Shown: positions 23,225 to 35,525, counted from the first letter of the stretch. The stretch: DNA of 64,000 nucleotides from Symbiodinium natans (GCA_905221605.1 CAJNDS010000662.1:1-64000), one strand, 5' to 3'. Notes: generated from the letters alone by a model not told the origin. Translations and numbers: made by a program.

Positions 23225-23466
23225 CCCCCTAAACCCGCTAACCAAATAGTAACTGCACTTGTAACCCAACTATGGTTTAGGGTTTAGGGTTTAGGGTTTA
23301 GGGTTTAGGGTTTAGGGTTTAGGGTTTAGGGTTTAGGGTTTAGGGTTAGGGATAACGGTACTTTTACCCCTAACTATAGCCATATTAATTAGGGCGATTA
23401 AGGGGCTTATAAGTGGATTATAAGTACACTTCTCATTGGTTATTAAGTACCGCGAACCTCCAAGCA
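23225..23466. mobile_element. Hairpin element split by a TTTAGGG array
   Basis: The left part (ACCAAATAGTAACTGCACTT) and right part (ATTGGTTATTAAGTACCGCG to CCTCCAAG) belong to the CTTGGAGGTTCATGG family. They are separated by about ten TTTAGGG units (23274-23347). The left end is lost into CCCTAAA. Confidence 0.7.
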
Positions 23467-23783
23467 GCTCTCCTGTTTAGGGCTAAGGGTGCGGCCCCTC
23501 ACCTCAGTTCCGAGCAAAGCTAGAACCCCTAAACCCTAAAGCCCTAAACCCTAAACCCTAGGCTTTAAGCCCTAAACCCTAAACCCTCAACCCTAAACCC
23601 TCAACCCTCGACCCTCGACCCTCAACCCTAAACCCTAAACCCAAGCCCTTGCAGGCAGCACTGTCTGCATCAGAGACCAGCTGGAGTTCACAGTGCGCAG
23701 TGCCACTGGGCTGCTACAATCATGAGCTCCCCTCTATACCACTATAGGGTTTAGGGTTTAGGGTTTGGGGTTTAGGGCTACTA

Positions 23784-23878
23784 CCCCCCAGGTTCCCCCC
23801 AAAACAACCTTAAGTAGGCTTAATTATTCCTAGATAGCCTTAATTATGGGGGGGAACTTATGGGGTAGTAGGGGAACC
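23784..23878. mobile_element. Hairpin element, CTACTACCCCCCAGGTTCCC ends
   Basis: The left end CTACTACCCCCCAGGTTCCC pairs with GGGGAACTTATGGGGTAGTAG-like sequence at the right. The centre has two GCCTTAATTA-like words. A decayed relative may lie at about 27855-27925. Confidence 0.65.
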
Positions 23879-23880
23879 CA

Positions 23881-25852
23881 TGATCCAAAGTTTCGTAATT
23901 CGAGCCGAAGTCAGCTGACTTTAGGGTTTAGGGTTTAGGGGTTTAGGGGTTCGGGGTTTAGGGTTTTAGGGTTTAGGGTTTAGGGTTTGGGGTTTAGGGT
24001 TCAGGGTTTAGGGGTTTAGGGGTTCGGGGTTTAGGGTTTTGGGGTTAGGGTTTAGGGGTTCAGGCTTCGGTGCTTATAGGGTTCGGAGACAACATCTGTC
24101 GGGATTTGCTTAGAGGTTTAAGCGATTTCGAGTTTAGGGCTTCAGAGGTTCTGGATTTGGGGGTGCATGGGTTTAGAGGTTTGGGGGTTTGGGGCTCAGC
24201 GTGCCTGAGGGTTTAGGGTTTAGGGTTTAAGGTTTAGAGGTTAGGGTTTAGGGTTTAGGGTTTAGGGTTTAGGGTTTAGAGCCCCGAACAGGGCAAGAGC
24301 CCCTAAACCCAAAAACTCCAAAATCACTTCAACCAACCCTCTTTCCTCATCAGACCTCCGACCCCCCCCCCAAGCAAAATAAACAAACAAACTCATACCA
24401 CCTCCTTAAACCCTGAACACTCAACCCCAAACTCTAACCCCTAAAAGCAAACAACCGCAATCCCTAAGCCCGAAGCCCTAAGCCCTACGCCGCACACCCA
24501 AACAACCCAAAGAACCCAATGAGTTCAAAGAACCCAAACAACCCACGCAACCCAATCAACCCAAACAACCCTAAACCCTAAACCCTAAACCCTAAACCCT
24601 AAACCCTAAACCCTAAACCCTAACCCTGTAGGTCGTGGATGCCCGTGCTGTCTTTGGGCCTGGAGGAAGTTGGTCACTCTGACATGGTTGGCTTTCCCTG
24701 AGAGGTTTAGGGTTTAGGGTTTAGGGTTTAGGGTTTAGGGTTTGGGGTTTGGGGTTTGGGGTTTGGGGTTTAGGGTTTAGGGTTTAGGGTTTAGGGTTTA
24801 GGGTTTAGGGTTTAGGGTTTAGGCTTTAGGGTTTAGGCTTTAGGGTTCAGGGTTTAGGCTTTAGAGTTTAGGGTTTACGGAGAGGGTTTAGGGTTTAGGG
24901 TTTAAGGGTTTAAGGGTTTAAGGGTTTAGGGTTCAGGGTTTCGGGTTTTAGGGTTTCGGGTTTGGGGCTTCGGGGGGTTTATAGGGTTTAGGTTTCACGG
25001 TCTGGGCCCTTGTGTTGGTAGTTTTTAACTGCAAGGATTTTATCAAGAGGCGGCGGGAAGCAAATGTAGTTCTCTCCTTAGGGTTTAGTTTCAGGGTTTT
25101 GGGTCTGGGGTATACACTACCCTTGGTACCTCTACACACAAGGGACCCCAACTAAGAGAACCCCCTCCCCTCCCCTCCCCTCTCCCTCCCCTCCGAGTCG
25201 TTTATCTTTGCGGTGTTGCGCATGCGGGAGTTGTTGCATCTTGCCAGGCTTTAGACGTCCAGAAGCCCTAAACCGTAACCCAAACCAGCCCCAAACCCCT
25301 GTAAACCCCCGAAACCCCAAACCCAAACTATAAACAAACCATCCCCCAAAGAGGGCCACGCAAAACGGGGCGCTCCCCTCACCCTCCAGAAAGATAAGAG
25401 GTTCCGAATGCTTAAACTCTGCAAACAGGTATACCCTAATTCACCCTAAACCCTAAACCCGAAACCCTCGTTCACCAAAGCCTCCATTCCTAAAACCCCA
25501 ACCCCTTAAAACGACCTCATACGCCCCCCTAAACCCTTTCTGCACATACCCCATATGAAACCATACAGCACCTTTGCGAAGCCTTAGGCCCTACACACCC
25601 AAACCCCAAGGCCATAAACCCTAAACCCTAAACCCTAAACCCTAAAACCTAAACCCTAAACCCTAAACTCTGTAAATAAGGGACCATGAAACTTCCCTCA
25701 AGTGGAGGGCTTAAAAGCCCCCGAACCCTACTTGCAGGTTAGGCCCTACACACCCAAACCCCAAGGTAAACCCTAAACCCTGAGAAGCCCTTCGGGATCA
25801 ACTGAGCTGTGGAGGCTCAAGCGGCAAAGTACAGCTGAGGCTTATCGGTCGC
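23881..25852. other. Telomere-like tracts and G-rich degenerate repeats
   Basis: TTTAGGG variants run at 23920-24280. CCCTAAA lies at 24569-24625, a possible short exon at 24632-24704 (RKLVTLTWLAFPE, weak), then TTTAGGG at 24705-24960. A (CTCCC)n-like stretch lies at 25160-25193. No gene is called. Confidence 0.5.
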
Positions 25853-25895
25853 TTGGCAAGCAGCATGTTTCCCTGGTTATGTGTTATTTGTGTTG

Positions 25896-25903
25896 GGTGC
25901 GTG

Positions 25904-25999
<96 letters not shown>

Positions 26000-26028
26000 T
26001 TCGTGTGGTGCGTGCGTGCGTGCGTGCG

Positions 26029-26034
<6 letters not shown>
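25896..26034. repeat. GTGC microsatellite
   Basis: About 33 units of GTGC with few interruptions, followed by GT units and a T12-G12 junction (26080-26102). Frames reading RACVRACV here are artefacts. Confidence 0.97.
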
Positions 26035-26061
<27 letters not shown>

Positions 26062-26336
26062 TTTTTGTTTTGTTTTGTTTTTTTTTTTTTTGGGGGGGGG
26101 GGGTCAGGGTTCAGGGTTTAGGGTTACTAGGACCCAGATTAGGCTCTTATTCACTTGTTTTAGGGCCGCCTAGGTTCCCTCAGAAGCCCTTTCAAACCAA
26201 AAGGGTACCCCCTTGGGTCCAGCCCTACACCCTAAACTCGAAAACCAGCACTTCTTGTGTCCTTTGCACTTTCGTGGTGCAAGAGGCGGGTTGGTGTTAA
26301 AGCTCCAGAGTTGCAGGTTTAGGGTTGAGGGTTTAG

Positions 26337-26660
26337 GTGGCAGTCGAGTATGTGGACTTCAACTGGGGCCTTCCTAAATTAGGGGGTACCTTCTTGCGGT
26401 CTTCATTATCACGGAATCCTACTATTGGGGGATCTTTCTTGGGAGTTCACTACGTTCGTAAACCCCCAACTTGCATACGTGGTCCAATATCTAGACCGGT
26501 CATATACCAGGCCTGGGAGTTTCGGGTCACGGCTTTGAGGTTTGGGAATCTTGCGTACACACGGGGGGTTTACGAAAATACGGACCCGTATAATTGTAGG
26601 ATTCCCTTATAACAAGGACTCCAGTAAGGTACCCCTAATTTCGGAACCACCACATGCGTT
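26337..26660. mobile_element. Larger inverted-repeat element with TTAGGGGTACC-like ends
   Basis: The left part has AAATTAGGGGGTACCTTCTT and ATCACGGAATCCTAC. The right part has the inverted counterpart GTAGGATTCCCTTATAACAA and AAGGTACCCCTAATTTCGG. Right-end relatives lie at about 7948-8050 and 28757-28860, and a left-end relative at 29786-29850. It may be a composite or longer MITE. Confidence 0.55.
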
Positions 26661-28444
26661 CACAGGGTTTAGGGTGCGGGGCTTAAGGTTTTGAAGCCCT
26701 AAACCCTAAACCCTAAAATCTAAACCCTAAAATCTATCAGGGGGTTTAGGGTGCGGGGCCCAAGGTTTTGAAGCCCTAAACCCTAAACCCTAAACCCTAA
26801 ACCCTACAATCTAAACCCTAAACTGAAATTCGGGGTGCTTGTGTCCGCCGGCTCGGGCTTCATTCCCGCCAGCGCTATTTTTGGCCCAGGTTCACTCTCC
26901 GCCAGCTCCTGCGGCTGAACCGCCCACGAAAACATGCGTTTTCTGCTGCGCTGGGGGGGGCATGTGTGTTTTGCGGTTTAAGGTTCTGTGGGAAGGAGCT
27001 CTAAACCTTGCAAACACCCGGAACTCTCGCAAGCCCAAACCCCAATCCCTAGACCCTACACCCCAAACCCTTAAACCCTAAACCCGAAACCCTAACCCGC
27101 AAACTCTATGAATCCTGAACTTCGGATCGTAGGAGTCAACACTACCTGCAGCTAAAAGGAATCCTGAATCCGACCGCCCTCCATGTACGTGCCAATGTAT
27201 CCTTTTGGGGTTTAAGGGTTTAGGGTTTAGGTTTTAGGGCTAGATCTTCTTGGTAGCCCAGTGGTACCGTGTTGCCATTTTTTCAGGGTTTCCCTTCTGC
27301 AGAAACCAACCCGAAAAAGGGTACCTTGATTTATGATGTGGCCTAATATGGCTTCTGGGCTAACAAGGTTTTGCTTGTCTTTGTATATTTATTATATCTA
27401 TAGTTCCTGGTCATGCATCATCTAGCCCCTACCTAAGCCGCCCAAGTCTTTCCATCAGCCTTCCTCCTATTGTCCCTTAAACGCCCAAACGCTTGCACCC
27501 TAAACCCTACACCCTACACCCCCCGCCCTCCCGCAAAAGGCTAAACCCTAAACCCAAAAACAAACCCCAATTCCAAAACACGCAGGACCCTACACCCAAG
27601 AAAAACCATACCCTACACCTCCAAAAACCTAAACCCAAAAACACCAAGCCCTCAATCCTGCAACCCTAAGCCCTACACCCTACACCCTAGGAAGCCTCAA
27701 CACCCAACAAAACCCTAACCCCTGAACCCTAGACCTCAAACCCTAAACCCTAACAACCCAAAGATCCCCAAGAATTCAAAGAACCCAAAGGACCCAACCC
27801 TAAACCCTAAACCCTAACCCCTAAGCCTAAACCCTAACCCCTAAACCCCAACCCCCAAACCCGTTCTCCCCCTCAAATAACCTTAATTAAATTCGATTTT
27901 CCCGAACGGGGTAGCAGCGGAACCCACGATGAACCCTCAAATCGAACAGGGTTTAGGGCTTAGGGCTTAGGGCTTAGGGCTTGGGGATTAGGGCTTAGGG
28001 CGGCTTAGGGTTTAGGACCTAAACCCCAAGCCCTCAAACCCTCCAACCTAACTCCACCCGCGCAGGGTCCACAACAGGCGCATCCGAGAGACCTTCGGTT
28101 GCAAGGGGCACACCCGGTGCCCTAGCCCTAAACCCTAAGCCCTTCTCCCTAAACCCTACACCCTAAGTCCTCTACCGCAAACCCTAAACCCTAAAACCTA
28201 AGCCCTAAACCCTAAACCTGGACTTTCTACACCCGACAGAAGACCCAGAAGCTTGAGGGTTTTAGGGCCGGTCGGGGTTTAGGTTTGCGGCTCGGAGCTT
28301 TGGGGTTTCGGTTTTAGAGGGTTGAGGGTTTTCATGTTTGGTGTTTAGGGTTTAGGGTTTAGGGTTTAGGGTTTAGGGTTTAGGGTTTAGGGTTTAGGGT
28401 TTAGGGTTTAGGGTTTAGGGTTGTGCTAGAGCGTCAGAGTTCAG
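26661..28444. other. Telomere-like tracts with little unique sequence
   Basis: Two near copies of a TTTAGGGTGCGGGG...CCTAAA stretch lie at 26667-26825. A hairpin with TAGCCCAG / CTGGGCTA ends lies at 27252-27362. C-rich degenerate repeats fill 27480-27860. A TTTAGGG array lies at 28345-28422. No gene is supported. Confidence 0.5.
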
Positions 28445-28565
28445 ATGCTCTCTATGTCTGCCATGCGGCTGTTTGGTTTTGGGGTTCAGCGGGCTGCTCC
28501 AACTCCGTACATCATGGAGACTCCTCGTCAGAAGCCGAAGGAAAAATCTATGAACTCCATCATAA
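28445..28565 (+). CDS. Possible first exon, unknown protein
   Basis: After GTTCAG an ATG opens MLSMSAMRLFGFGVQRAAPT followed by PYIMETPRQKPKEKSMNSII, reaching the CCTAAA tract. The basic tail and balanced composition suggest coding. The right boundary is unclear. Confidence 0.35.
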
Positions 28566-30361
28566 AACCTAAACCCTAAACCCTAAACCCTAAACCCTAA
28601 ACCCCAAACCCCAAACCCTAAACCCTAAACCCTAAACCCTGAACTCTAATGGGGGGGGGGGGGGGCAGAGAAGCATAACACCAACTTCAGCCCAAAAACA
28701 AGTCCGGCAGGGCTGCCAGCACAAGAGCGCCGAATGCTGTACCGGGCGTTGCACAGACGGATATGGGGTTGACGAATATACGGATAGACCCCCAAATAGT
28801 ATACGATTCCCTTATAACAAGGGACCCAAAAAGGTATCCCTAATTTCAAGGAAGCCCCCCATAAATGCATGCCCGGTGCCTTGAAGTGTTTTTTTAAAAC
28901 ACCATGCCGCGTGGGACGACCGCTTCGTGAGAAAGAAGCCTGGGACGTTTTCCTTCTTCGACGAGCACTTTTTCCGACCCATCCCATCAGAGAGAAGAGC
29001 CACCATTCGCTAGGCATGTGAGGTCACAGATGTTGCACTAGGGTTTAGGGTTTAGGGTTTAGGACAACACGCTAACCCCCAAGAAGTAAGTCTAAACACC
29101 CCCCAAAAAGTGTTTTCTTTGGGGTACGGGTACCTCCCACCGCAAACCCTAAAGTCCAAAGCCCCCATTCTCCTAAATAATGGCAAACCCTAAACCCTAA
29201 ACCCTAAAGCCCCATGGTTCCCACCTCAGAGATAAGAGAGCCCAGGATCGCTGAAGACCTCGATGTTTCCGTGCCCCGTGCTGTCTTTGGGGTGCAGGGT
29301 CCGGGGGTTTAGGGTTTAGGGCTAGGGTTTAGGGCTTCTGGGGCTTCTGGGGCTTCGGGGGCTTCGGGGGCTTCTGGGGCTTCTGGGGCTTCTGGGGCTT
29401 CTGTGGCTTCTGGGGCTTGAGGATTAGGGCTGAAGGGTGTAGGGCGGTCGTGTGTGTAGAGTTGTCAGGGAGCAGGGGTGTTATTCTGAGTGGCTGGCTC
29501 AAAGGCTTCGGTAAACGGGTTCTCGAAAGCCGCAGGGAGCAGGGGTTTAGGGTTTAGGGTTTAGGGCTTAGGGTTTAGGGTTTAGGGTTTAGGGTTTAGG
29601 GTTTAGGGTCTTGGGCTCTTTTGGACTTGTTGCTTGGGCTTTGGGCTGGGCTCTAGGGTTCTGTGAGAGGGATGTGGGGTTCCCTAAACCCTAAACCCTA
29701 AACCCTAAACCCTAAACCCAAAACCCAAAACCCTAAACCCTAAACCCTCAAGGCTCAGGCTAGGAGTTCCGAGCCCGAGCTCAAATGGGGGTTTCCGCAA
29801 TTAGGGGTGCCCTAAGCGGGTCCTTATTCTAAGGGGATCCTACTGTGAGGGGATCGAAACCCTAAACCCTAAACCCTAAGCCCTAAACCCTAAACCCTAA
29901 ACCCTAAACCTGGTTCAGGGCTTGAGTTCTTAGTAGGGAATTTGACCGCTAGTTGCCCACTCAAGTCCATGAAAGGGCCAAAAACAGGTCGCATATTAGA
30001 TGAGGGTTTTTTTTCGCAAATCGGGGTACCCTTTATGGGCGTCCCTTTAAGGAGGTTCCATTCGATTTGGGCCTAAACCCTAAACCCTAAACCCTAAACC
30101 CTAAACCCTAAACCCTAAACCCTAAACCCTAAACCCTAAACCCTAAACCCTAAACCTGGGTAGAAAAGGGGAAATAAAAATATAGCTCGAAACGGCATAG
30201 GGGAACAAGAAGGCATCAAAACCAACTTTGGCGGGGTGTTGTCCTTGGTGCCAGGCGGGAACCGAGGAGGTGGACTTCGAGTGCTTTAGGGTTTAGGGTT
30301 TAGGGTTTAGGGTTTAGGGTTTAGGGTTTAGGGTTTAGGGTTTATGCAGGGTTTAGCAAAG
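28566..30361. other. Telomere-like arrays and element fragments
   Basis: Besides the minisatellite this holds the right end of the TTAGGGGTACC family (28757-28860), its left end cut off by a CCCTAAA tract (29786-29860), a large CCCTAAA array (30070-30155) and TTTAGGG (30287-30343). Minus-strand frames at 28646-29017 are long but cross the element and are not called. Confidence 0.5.
29333..29420. repeat. GGGGCTTCT minisatellite
   Basis: About nine tandem units of GGGGCTTCT/GGGGCTTCG. It lies between telomere-like tracts. Confidence 0.9.
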
Positions 30362-30753
30362 ATGCACCCTGGATGCGAACTACTGGAAGAGCAACCCGAA
30401 GATTTTGCGCGCAATCCCATGGGGCGAGCAGGACCAGGCGCTTTTTTCAAAGCCGATCTTCTCCAGGATGCCCAGTAGTACCCTTATTCCCTTTTTTTGG
30501 GGGTTTAGGTTCCCTTATAAGCCCCTGTAAGCAAAAAAAGGGCACCCTTTTTCAGCCTAGGTTACTGAACAGCCTAGTTCTCCACATCCTCAACATGGGC
30601 GTGTACAAGGAGCACGCTGTCAGCAGTCTTTGCTTGCTTCTGCCCTTTTGTGGCCGAGACACGAACGATGAGAACATGGCTGGCATGAATGCGCTGCTTC
30701 GGGAGTATCTCTGTGCGAAGAAAACATGCTCAGAGGCTCACTCTAAACCCTAA
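30362..30753 (+). CDS. Two-exon gene fragment with a hairpin-element intron
   Basis: Exon 30362-30466, after GCAAAG, reads LDANYWKSNPKILRAIPWGE and QDQALFSKPIF. The intron 30467-30572 is copy 3 of the GATGCCCAGTAG element, GA donor and AG acceptor. Exon 30573 onward reads LVLHILNMGVYKEHAVSSLC, LPFCGRDTNDENMAGMNALL and REYLCAKKTCSEA. The two frames join exactly (TCC AG|C CTA). The frame reaches a TAA at 30751-30753 in CCCTAAA, or leaves by a donor just before. CAG is present at both intron ends. The protein was not recognised, but this is the best plus-strand case of an element acting as an intron. Confidence 0.65.
30467..30572 (+). mobile_element. Short hairpin element used as a GA-AG intron, copy 3
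   Basis: Same family as 3267-3371 and 19082-19186. It begins GATGCCCAGTAGTACCC and ends GTTACTGAACAG. It lies precisely between two open frames. Confidence 0.75.
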
Positions 30754-33402
30754 ACCCTAAACCCTAAAACTTTGGACACGTTGTAGTGGCCAGGTTCCCT
30801 TTGAGACTCCCCAAAAAAAGCAACAGGGCACCGTTTCAGGATTGGAACCCTAGACCCTAAACCCTAAACCCCTTAACCCCTTAAACCCCTTAACCCTAAA
30901 CCTTAGGCTCTTGGCTTGGGTTTGGAGATTTCTGGCACTGGCCCTGGGTCCTAAGGTTCAGGGCTTGGGTTTAGGGGTTTAGGGCCTATAGGGTCTGAGG
31001 GTTTAAGGGTTCTGAGGGTTTAAGGGTTGAAGGGTTTAAGAGCTTGCGGGCTTCAGGTTTCAAAGTTCGGGTTCTAGGGTACGCACCAAAACACATTAAC
31101 TGGGCTGACCTGGCCTCTTAATAAGCAGGTCTTGGACTTTGCAAGCATCTGCGCGGATGCCGAGGACGCACACAGGGCATTGGTCTTTTGGATCAATCAC
31201 TTTGCGGCCTTTTCCATACATAAGCAACCCTAAACCCTAAACCCTAAACCCTAAACCCTAAACCCTAAACCCTAAACCCTAAACCCTAAACCCTAAACCC
31301 CCAAGAACTCTAGACCCTAGCGGGGGAGGCCCTCTGTGAACCTTAAGCGAAAGAGATGCCCGACACCACCGGCTAGCGCCCAAGGCCCGAAGACCTGGTT
31401 TAGGGTTTAGGGTTTAGGGTTTAGGGTTTAGGGTTTAGGGTTTAGGGTTTAGGGTTTAGGGTTTAGGGTTTAGGGTCTACTAGCACTTCTGACACGCCGA
31501 GCACCCCCCTACCCCTAAACCCCTAAGACCCCCGAAGCCTAAAACCCTAAAAATCCCTGAACCTAAACCCCAAGACCCCAAACCCTAACACCCCACTGAC
31601 AGCAAGATTGCAAAAGGATTTCGCAAACCCCCTGGAGTTGAACACCCGTGGAGGCCCGAACTTCAAGCGGTTCAGGGTTTAGGGTTTAGGGTTTGGGGTT
31701 TAGGGTTAGGGTTTAGGGTTTAGGGTTTAGGGTTTAGGGTTTAGGGTTTAGGGTTTAGGGTTTAGGGTTCAGGATGTGGGGTTTGAGGGCCTCGGGTTTA
31801 GGGTTTGAGGGTTTAGGGTTTAGGGTTTGAGGGCCTAGGGTTTACGAGTTCAGGGTTTGAGGGTTTAGGGTCTTGGGTTGAGGGTTGGAGGGTTTAGGGT
31901 GTGGGGTAGAGGTTTTAGGGTTTTGGGTGTGAGGTAGGGTTTAGGACTTGCATGTAGGGTTTGAGGATTTAGGGGTTTAGGGTTTGAGGGCTTACGGTTT
32001 AGAAGTTTAGGGTCTTGGGGTTTGAGGGTTGAGGGTTTCGGGTTGTGAATACGAGGACGACATGATTGAAGGCCTTATGGCCTTTAGGACTTAGGGTTTG
32101 CAGTACGGCTTTGGGGTCTCTAAGCCTTAAAACCCTGCACCCTCAACAACCTAATTTCGGGGTCGGAATACCGGGTTTAGGGTTTAGGGTTTAGGGTCCC
32201 TATAATAATTGTACCATAATGACCCCCCAAAACCCTGTACTTTTTTTTCAGGCCCCTAGATTTAGCCCTTAGGCTTCCAGGGTTCAGGGTTCAGGGTTTA
32301 GGGTTTAGGGTTTAGGGTTTAGGGTTTAGGGTTTAGGGTTTAGGGTTTAGGGTTTAGGGTTTAGGGTTTAGGGTTTAGGGTTTAGGGTTTAGGGCAACCT
32401 TGAACGACGAAGAAGCACAAATTGTGTGTTCTCCGCGCCCCTGCGCCCTGTACCACCACCGTCCGGAAGGGGGCGGCAATGGAGCTCGCATTATTACCTG
32501 TGTGACCTAAACCCTAAACCCTAAACCCTAAACCTTAAACCCTAAACCCTAGACCCTACACCCTAAACCCTAAACTCTAAACCCTAAACCCTAGACCAAG
32601 ACTGGCGACGTCCTGGCTTTGGCACTTGGCACGAAGCGGATTCCGAAGTCCTGGTCGTCTCAGACCTCACTGAAGGAAGGCTTCTGCGCACGGGAGAAAC
32701 CCTAAACCCTAAACCCTAACCCCTCAACCCCATAGCATCAGCATGTGGACAAAATTCGCTTTAAACGGAGTGTCGGGTCTTAGGAAACATCGCAGTATAG
32801 AGTAGCTAGGTCCGATTCTGGGTTTCCCAGTCATCTAGCAGATCGGGGAAAGCTTGCCTGGCTTTTGGTTTTCATATAACACTGTCGAAATGTCTCAGTG
32901 AAAGCCTAAACCCTAACTCTTAAACCCTAAACCCTAATAAAGCCAGTCCTAAATGCAATGGAACTCTCAGCCTCCGGCAGACCCACCAAGTACCCGTCAA
33001 GATTCCCGAAATGACCGCCAGTAAGGTGCACCTGGGCTTTCTTAACGGGTACCCTAAGCCGTAAACCCTAAACCCTAACCCCTAAACCCCAAACCCTCAA
33101 CCCTAAGCCCTCATTAAGAGGTACTTGGTAAACTTCAGCCCGAAGCCCTCCAGGTACGCGTGCACAAATCGCGTAACTTATGGAGCCTGGGCAACCCCGT
33201 GGGATGTTGCATATTTTACCTTTACGGGTCAAAAGAGGATCATACTCACCCTAAACCCTAAAGCCTAATCCCTAAGCGCTAAACCCTAAACGCTAAACCC
33301 TAAACCCTAAACCCCTAAACCCTAAACCCCTAAACCCCTAAACCCCAAAACCCCAAAAGGCCCTAGCATCTAGGGACTTTCCAGGAGTCCCATCATTGCC
33401 AG
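30754..33402. other. Telomere-like arrays with one exon-like segment
   Basis: CCCTAAA runs at 31208-31300, TTTAGGG at 31398-31477, 31677-31768 and 32292-32394. Degenerate GGGTTTGAGG repeats lie at 31780-32040. At about 32609-32697 a frame reads PGFGTWHEADSEVLVVSDLT on the plus strand between CCCTAAA tracts and may be an exon. Confidence 0.5.
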
Positions 33403-33484
33403 GTAGCAAGGTGGTGGAGAACATCACACAATTCGTGAAGGAGCACGCGACCGCCGCTCTCCCGAGGCCTGTGCCTGCTTTTGG
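33403..33484 (+). CDS. Exon-like segment, possibly thioredoxin-fold
   Basis: After ATTGCCAG the frame reads SKVVENITQFVKEHATAALP then RPVPAF and runs into GTTTAGGG. The GSKVVENITQFVKEH-like pattern recalls the last strand and helix of a thioredoxin or PDI domain, but this is a guess from one segment. Confidence 0.4.
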
Positions 33485-35525
33485 GTTTAGGGTTTAGGGT
33501 TCCGGGTTTACGGTTTAGGGTTTAAGGTTTAGGGATGAGACCCTGCACCCCTTTCAACTTAAACCTTAAACCCAACCCGAAGCCCCAAGCCCTCACCCCC
33601 AGCCCCCCGGGTGGTGCCCTTTACCCTTTTTTTGGTGCTGGGTTCTCTTATAAAGTAACCAGCCCCCCAAAGGGGTGCCCTTGCTGCGTTAAGGTCACTG
33701 GGCTACCAAGTAGAGTTTGGCAGAGAGCTCAGGGTTCAGTAGAGTTCTGTCTGCTGGGTTGGAGCTTGCGGGCCTGGGCTCAGGGCCCAGAGCCTATTTC
33801 GTCAAAAGTGTTTCGGGTTTAGGGTTCAGGGCGTAACATAGGGGCCTGAATCATTAGAATAGGGCTTTGTTATAGTATAATTGAAAAGGGAGCCTTATAA
33901 GGGAATAATATTCGTACTTCTTCCGACCCCTATATCAGACTCCCAATAATGCCTAGCCTCATCCTCGGCGGGATGCCGGGGGCGGTTTAGGGTTCGGGGT
34001 TTGGGGTTTAGGGTTTAGGGTTTAGGGTTTAGGTTTAGGGTTTAGGGTTCAGGGATCCCTCTCATGGCCGCTCTAATTCTCTTAGTTACATGCCCCCTTA
34101 ATATGAGCCCTTAATTGGGGAACCCTTGTATACCCCCATACCTAGAATTTCGAGAGTTGCCCAAACCACGAAGCCTTACAGGCCCCCTTAAACTCTACAG
34201 GACCGTGATCTAGAGAAACTCACAGATTACTGTATAAGGAACCCTAAACCCGAAACCCGAAACCCGAAACCCGAAACCCGAAACCCTAAACCCTAAACCC
34301 TAAACCCTGGGGTCGGGCTTCAAACTCTGCGCGATCGCTCTGCGCAGGCTCGGCGAGCACCCGCCGGCGCGGGCGAAGAGGGGACACACACTTCTGCAGG
34401 CTCGGCGAGGGTTTAGGGTTTAGGGTTTCGGGTTTAGGGTTTAGGGCTTAGAGGGTTTAGAGGGTTTTGAGGGTTTTGAGGGTTTAGAGGGTTTATAGGG
34501 TTTATAGGGTTTATAGGGTTTATAGGGTTTATAGGGTTTATAGGGTTTATAGGGTTTAGGGTTTAGGGGGTAGAGGGTAGGGGGTAGGGGTTATGGGTAG
34601 GGTTCAGAGTTTATAGGGTTACGGTTTAGGGTCCAGTTTAGGGTTGAGGATTTGCGAATTAGGGCCCAGACTAGGCCCTCATTGAAAGAAGAACCAAGAA
34701 AGAAATAATTACAAGAGAGAGAGAGAGAGGACAATAGATAGCTTCCTAAGCTTTTAAGGCTGAGCTGGCTAGGGGAGGGAGCCACTCGCATCGACCTTGT
34801 CTCGTGTGGTCAAGCTGCGGAATAAGGATTTCTTGACTTCTGCACAAAACCTAAACCCCAAACTCTCAACCCTGAATCTCAGACCCTCACAAGCCCAACC
34901 CTCAGCGCCTAAACCCTCAACCCTAAACTCTCAACCCCAAACCCTCGACCCCAGAGTCAGAGTACCTAGGAATGAAAAGGGCACCCTTTTCTTTTTTAAG
35001 GGGCTTAGAAGGCCCCCCCAAAAAAAGGGAGGGTTTAGGGGTGTAGGGCTTCATGGGGCTTAGGGGTGTTAGGCAGTTTTGGGTTTTAGGGTGGAGGGTT
35101 TGGGGTTTAGGGGCTGAGAGTTTTTAAGAAGGGTTTCGGGCTGAGGGCGCAGCTCACACCCAAAGCCCTAATCCCTAGACTCAAATATACATGATACATA
35201 TATATATATGTATATGTAGATATACACACCTTATTAGACCCTCGGGTTCAGGTTGAGGGAATTGGGCAGTGTGAGTCAGCAGCCCTACAGTCAGACAAAA
35301 GAACTTGAACCTCCACCGCTACACCCTGCTGGCAAGCTTTCCTAATGCCTCCTTATGAAGCCCTGAACCCTAAACCCTAAACCCTAAACCCTAAACCCTA
35401 AACCCTATACCCTAAACCCTAAACCCTAAACCCTAAACTACGTAGTCAATCGCCCGGGATCCCAAACGTGAGAGGCCATGCATCTCCGGGATCTAAGATC
35501 TTCCTTTCTTTATAGGGCAGTATAC
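33485..35525. other. Mixed repeats, TTTATAGGG satellite, little coding signal
   Basis: A diverged CACTGGGCTACC-ended hairpin lies at 33604-33712. CCCGAAA units lie at 34242-34280. A GC-rich segment with GGCTCGGCGAG repeated lies at 34306-34410 (possible exon). (TTTATAGGG)n runs at 34488-34555, (GA)n at 34714-34728 and an AT-rich TATATA tract at 35195-35225. Confidence 0.5.

Noticed and set aside
25853-26300. Cys/Val/Arg-rich frames
   Set aside because: Translation of the GTGC microsatellite in three frames.
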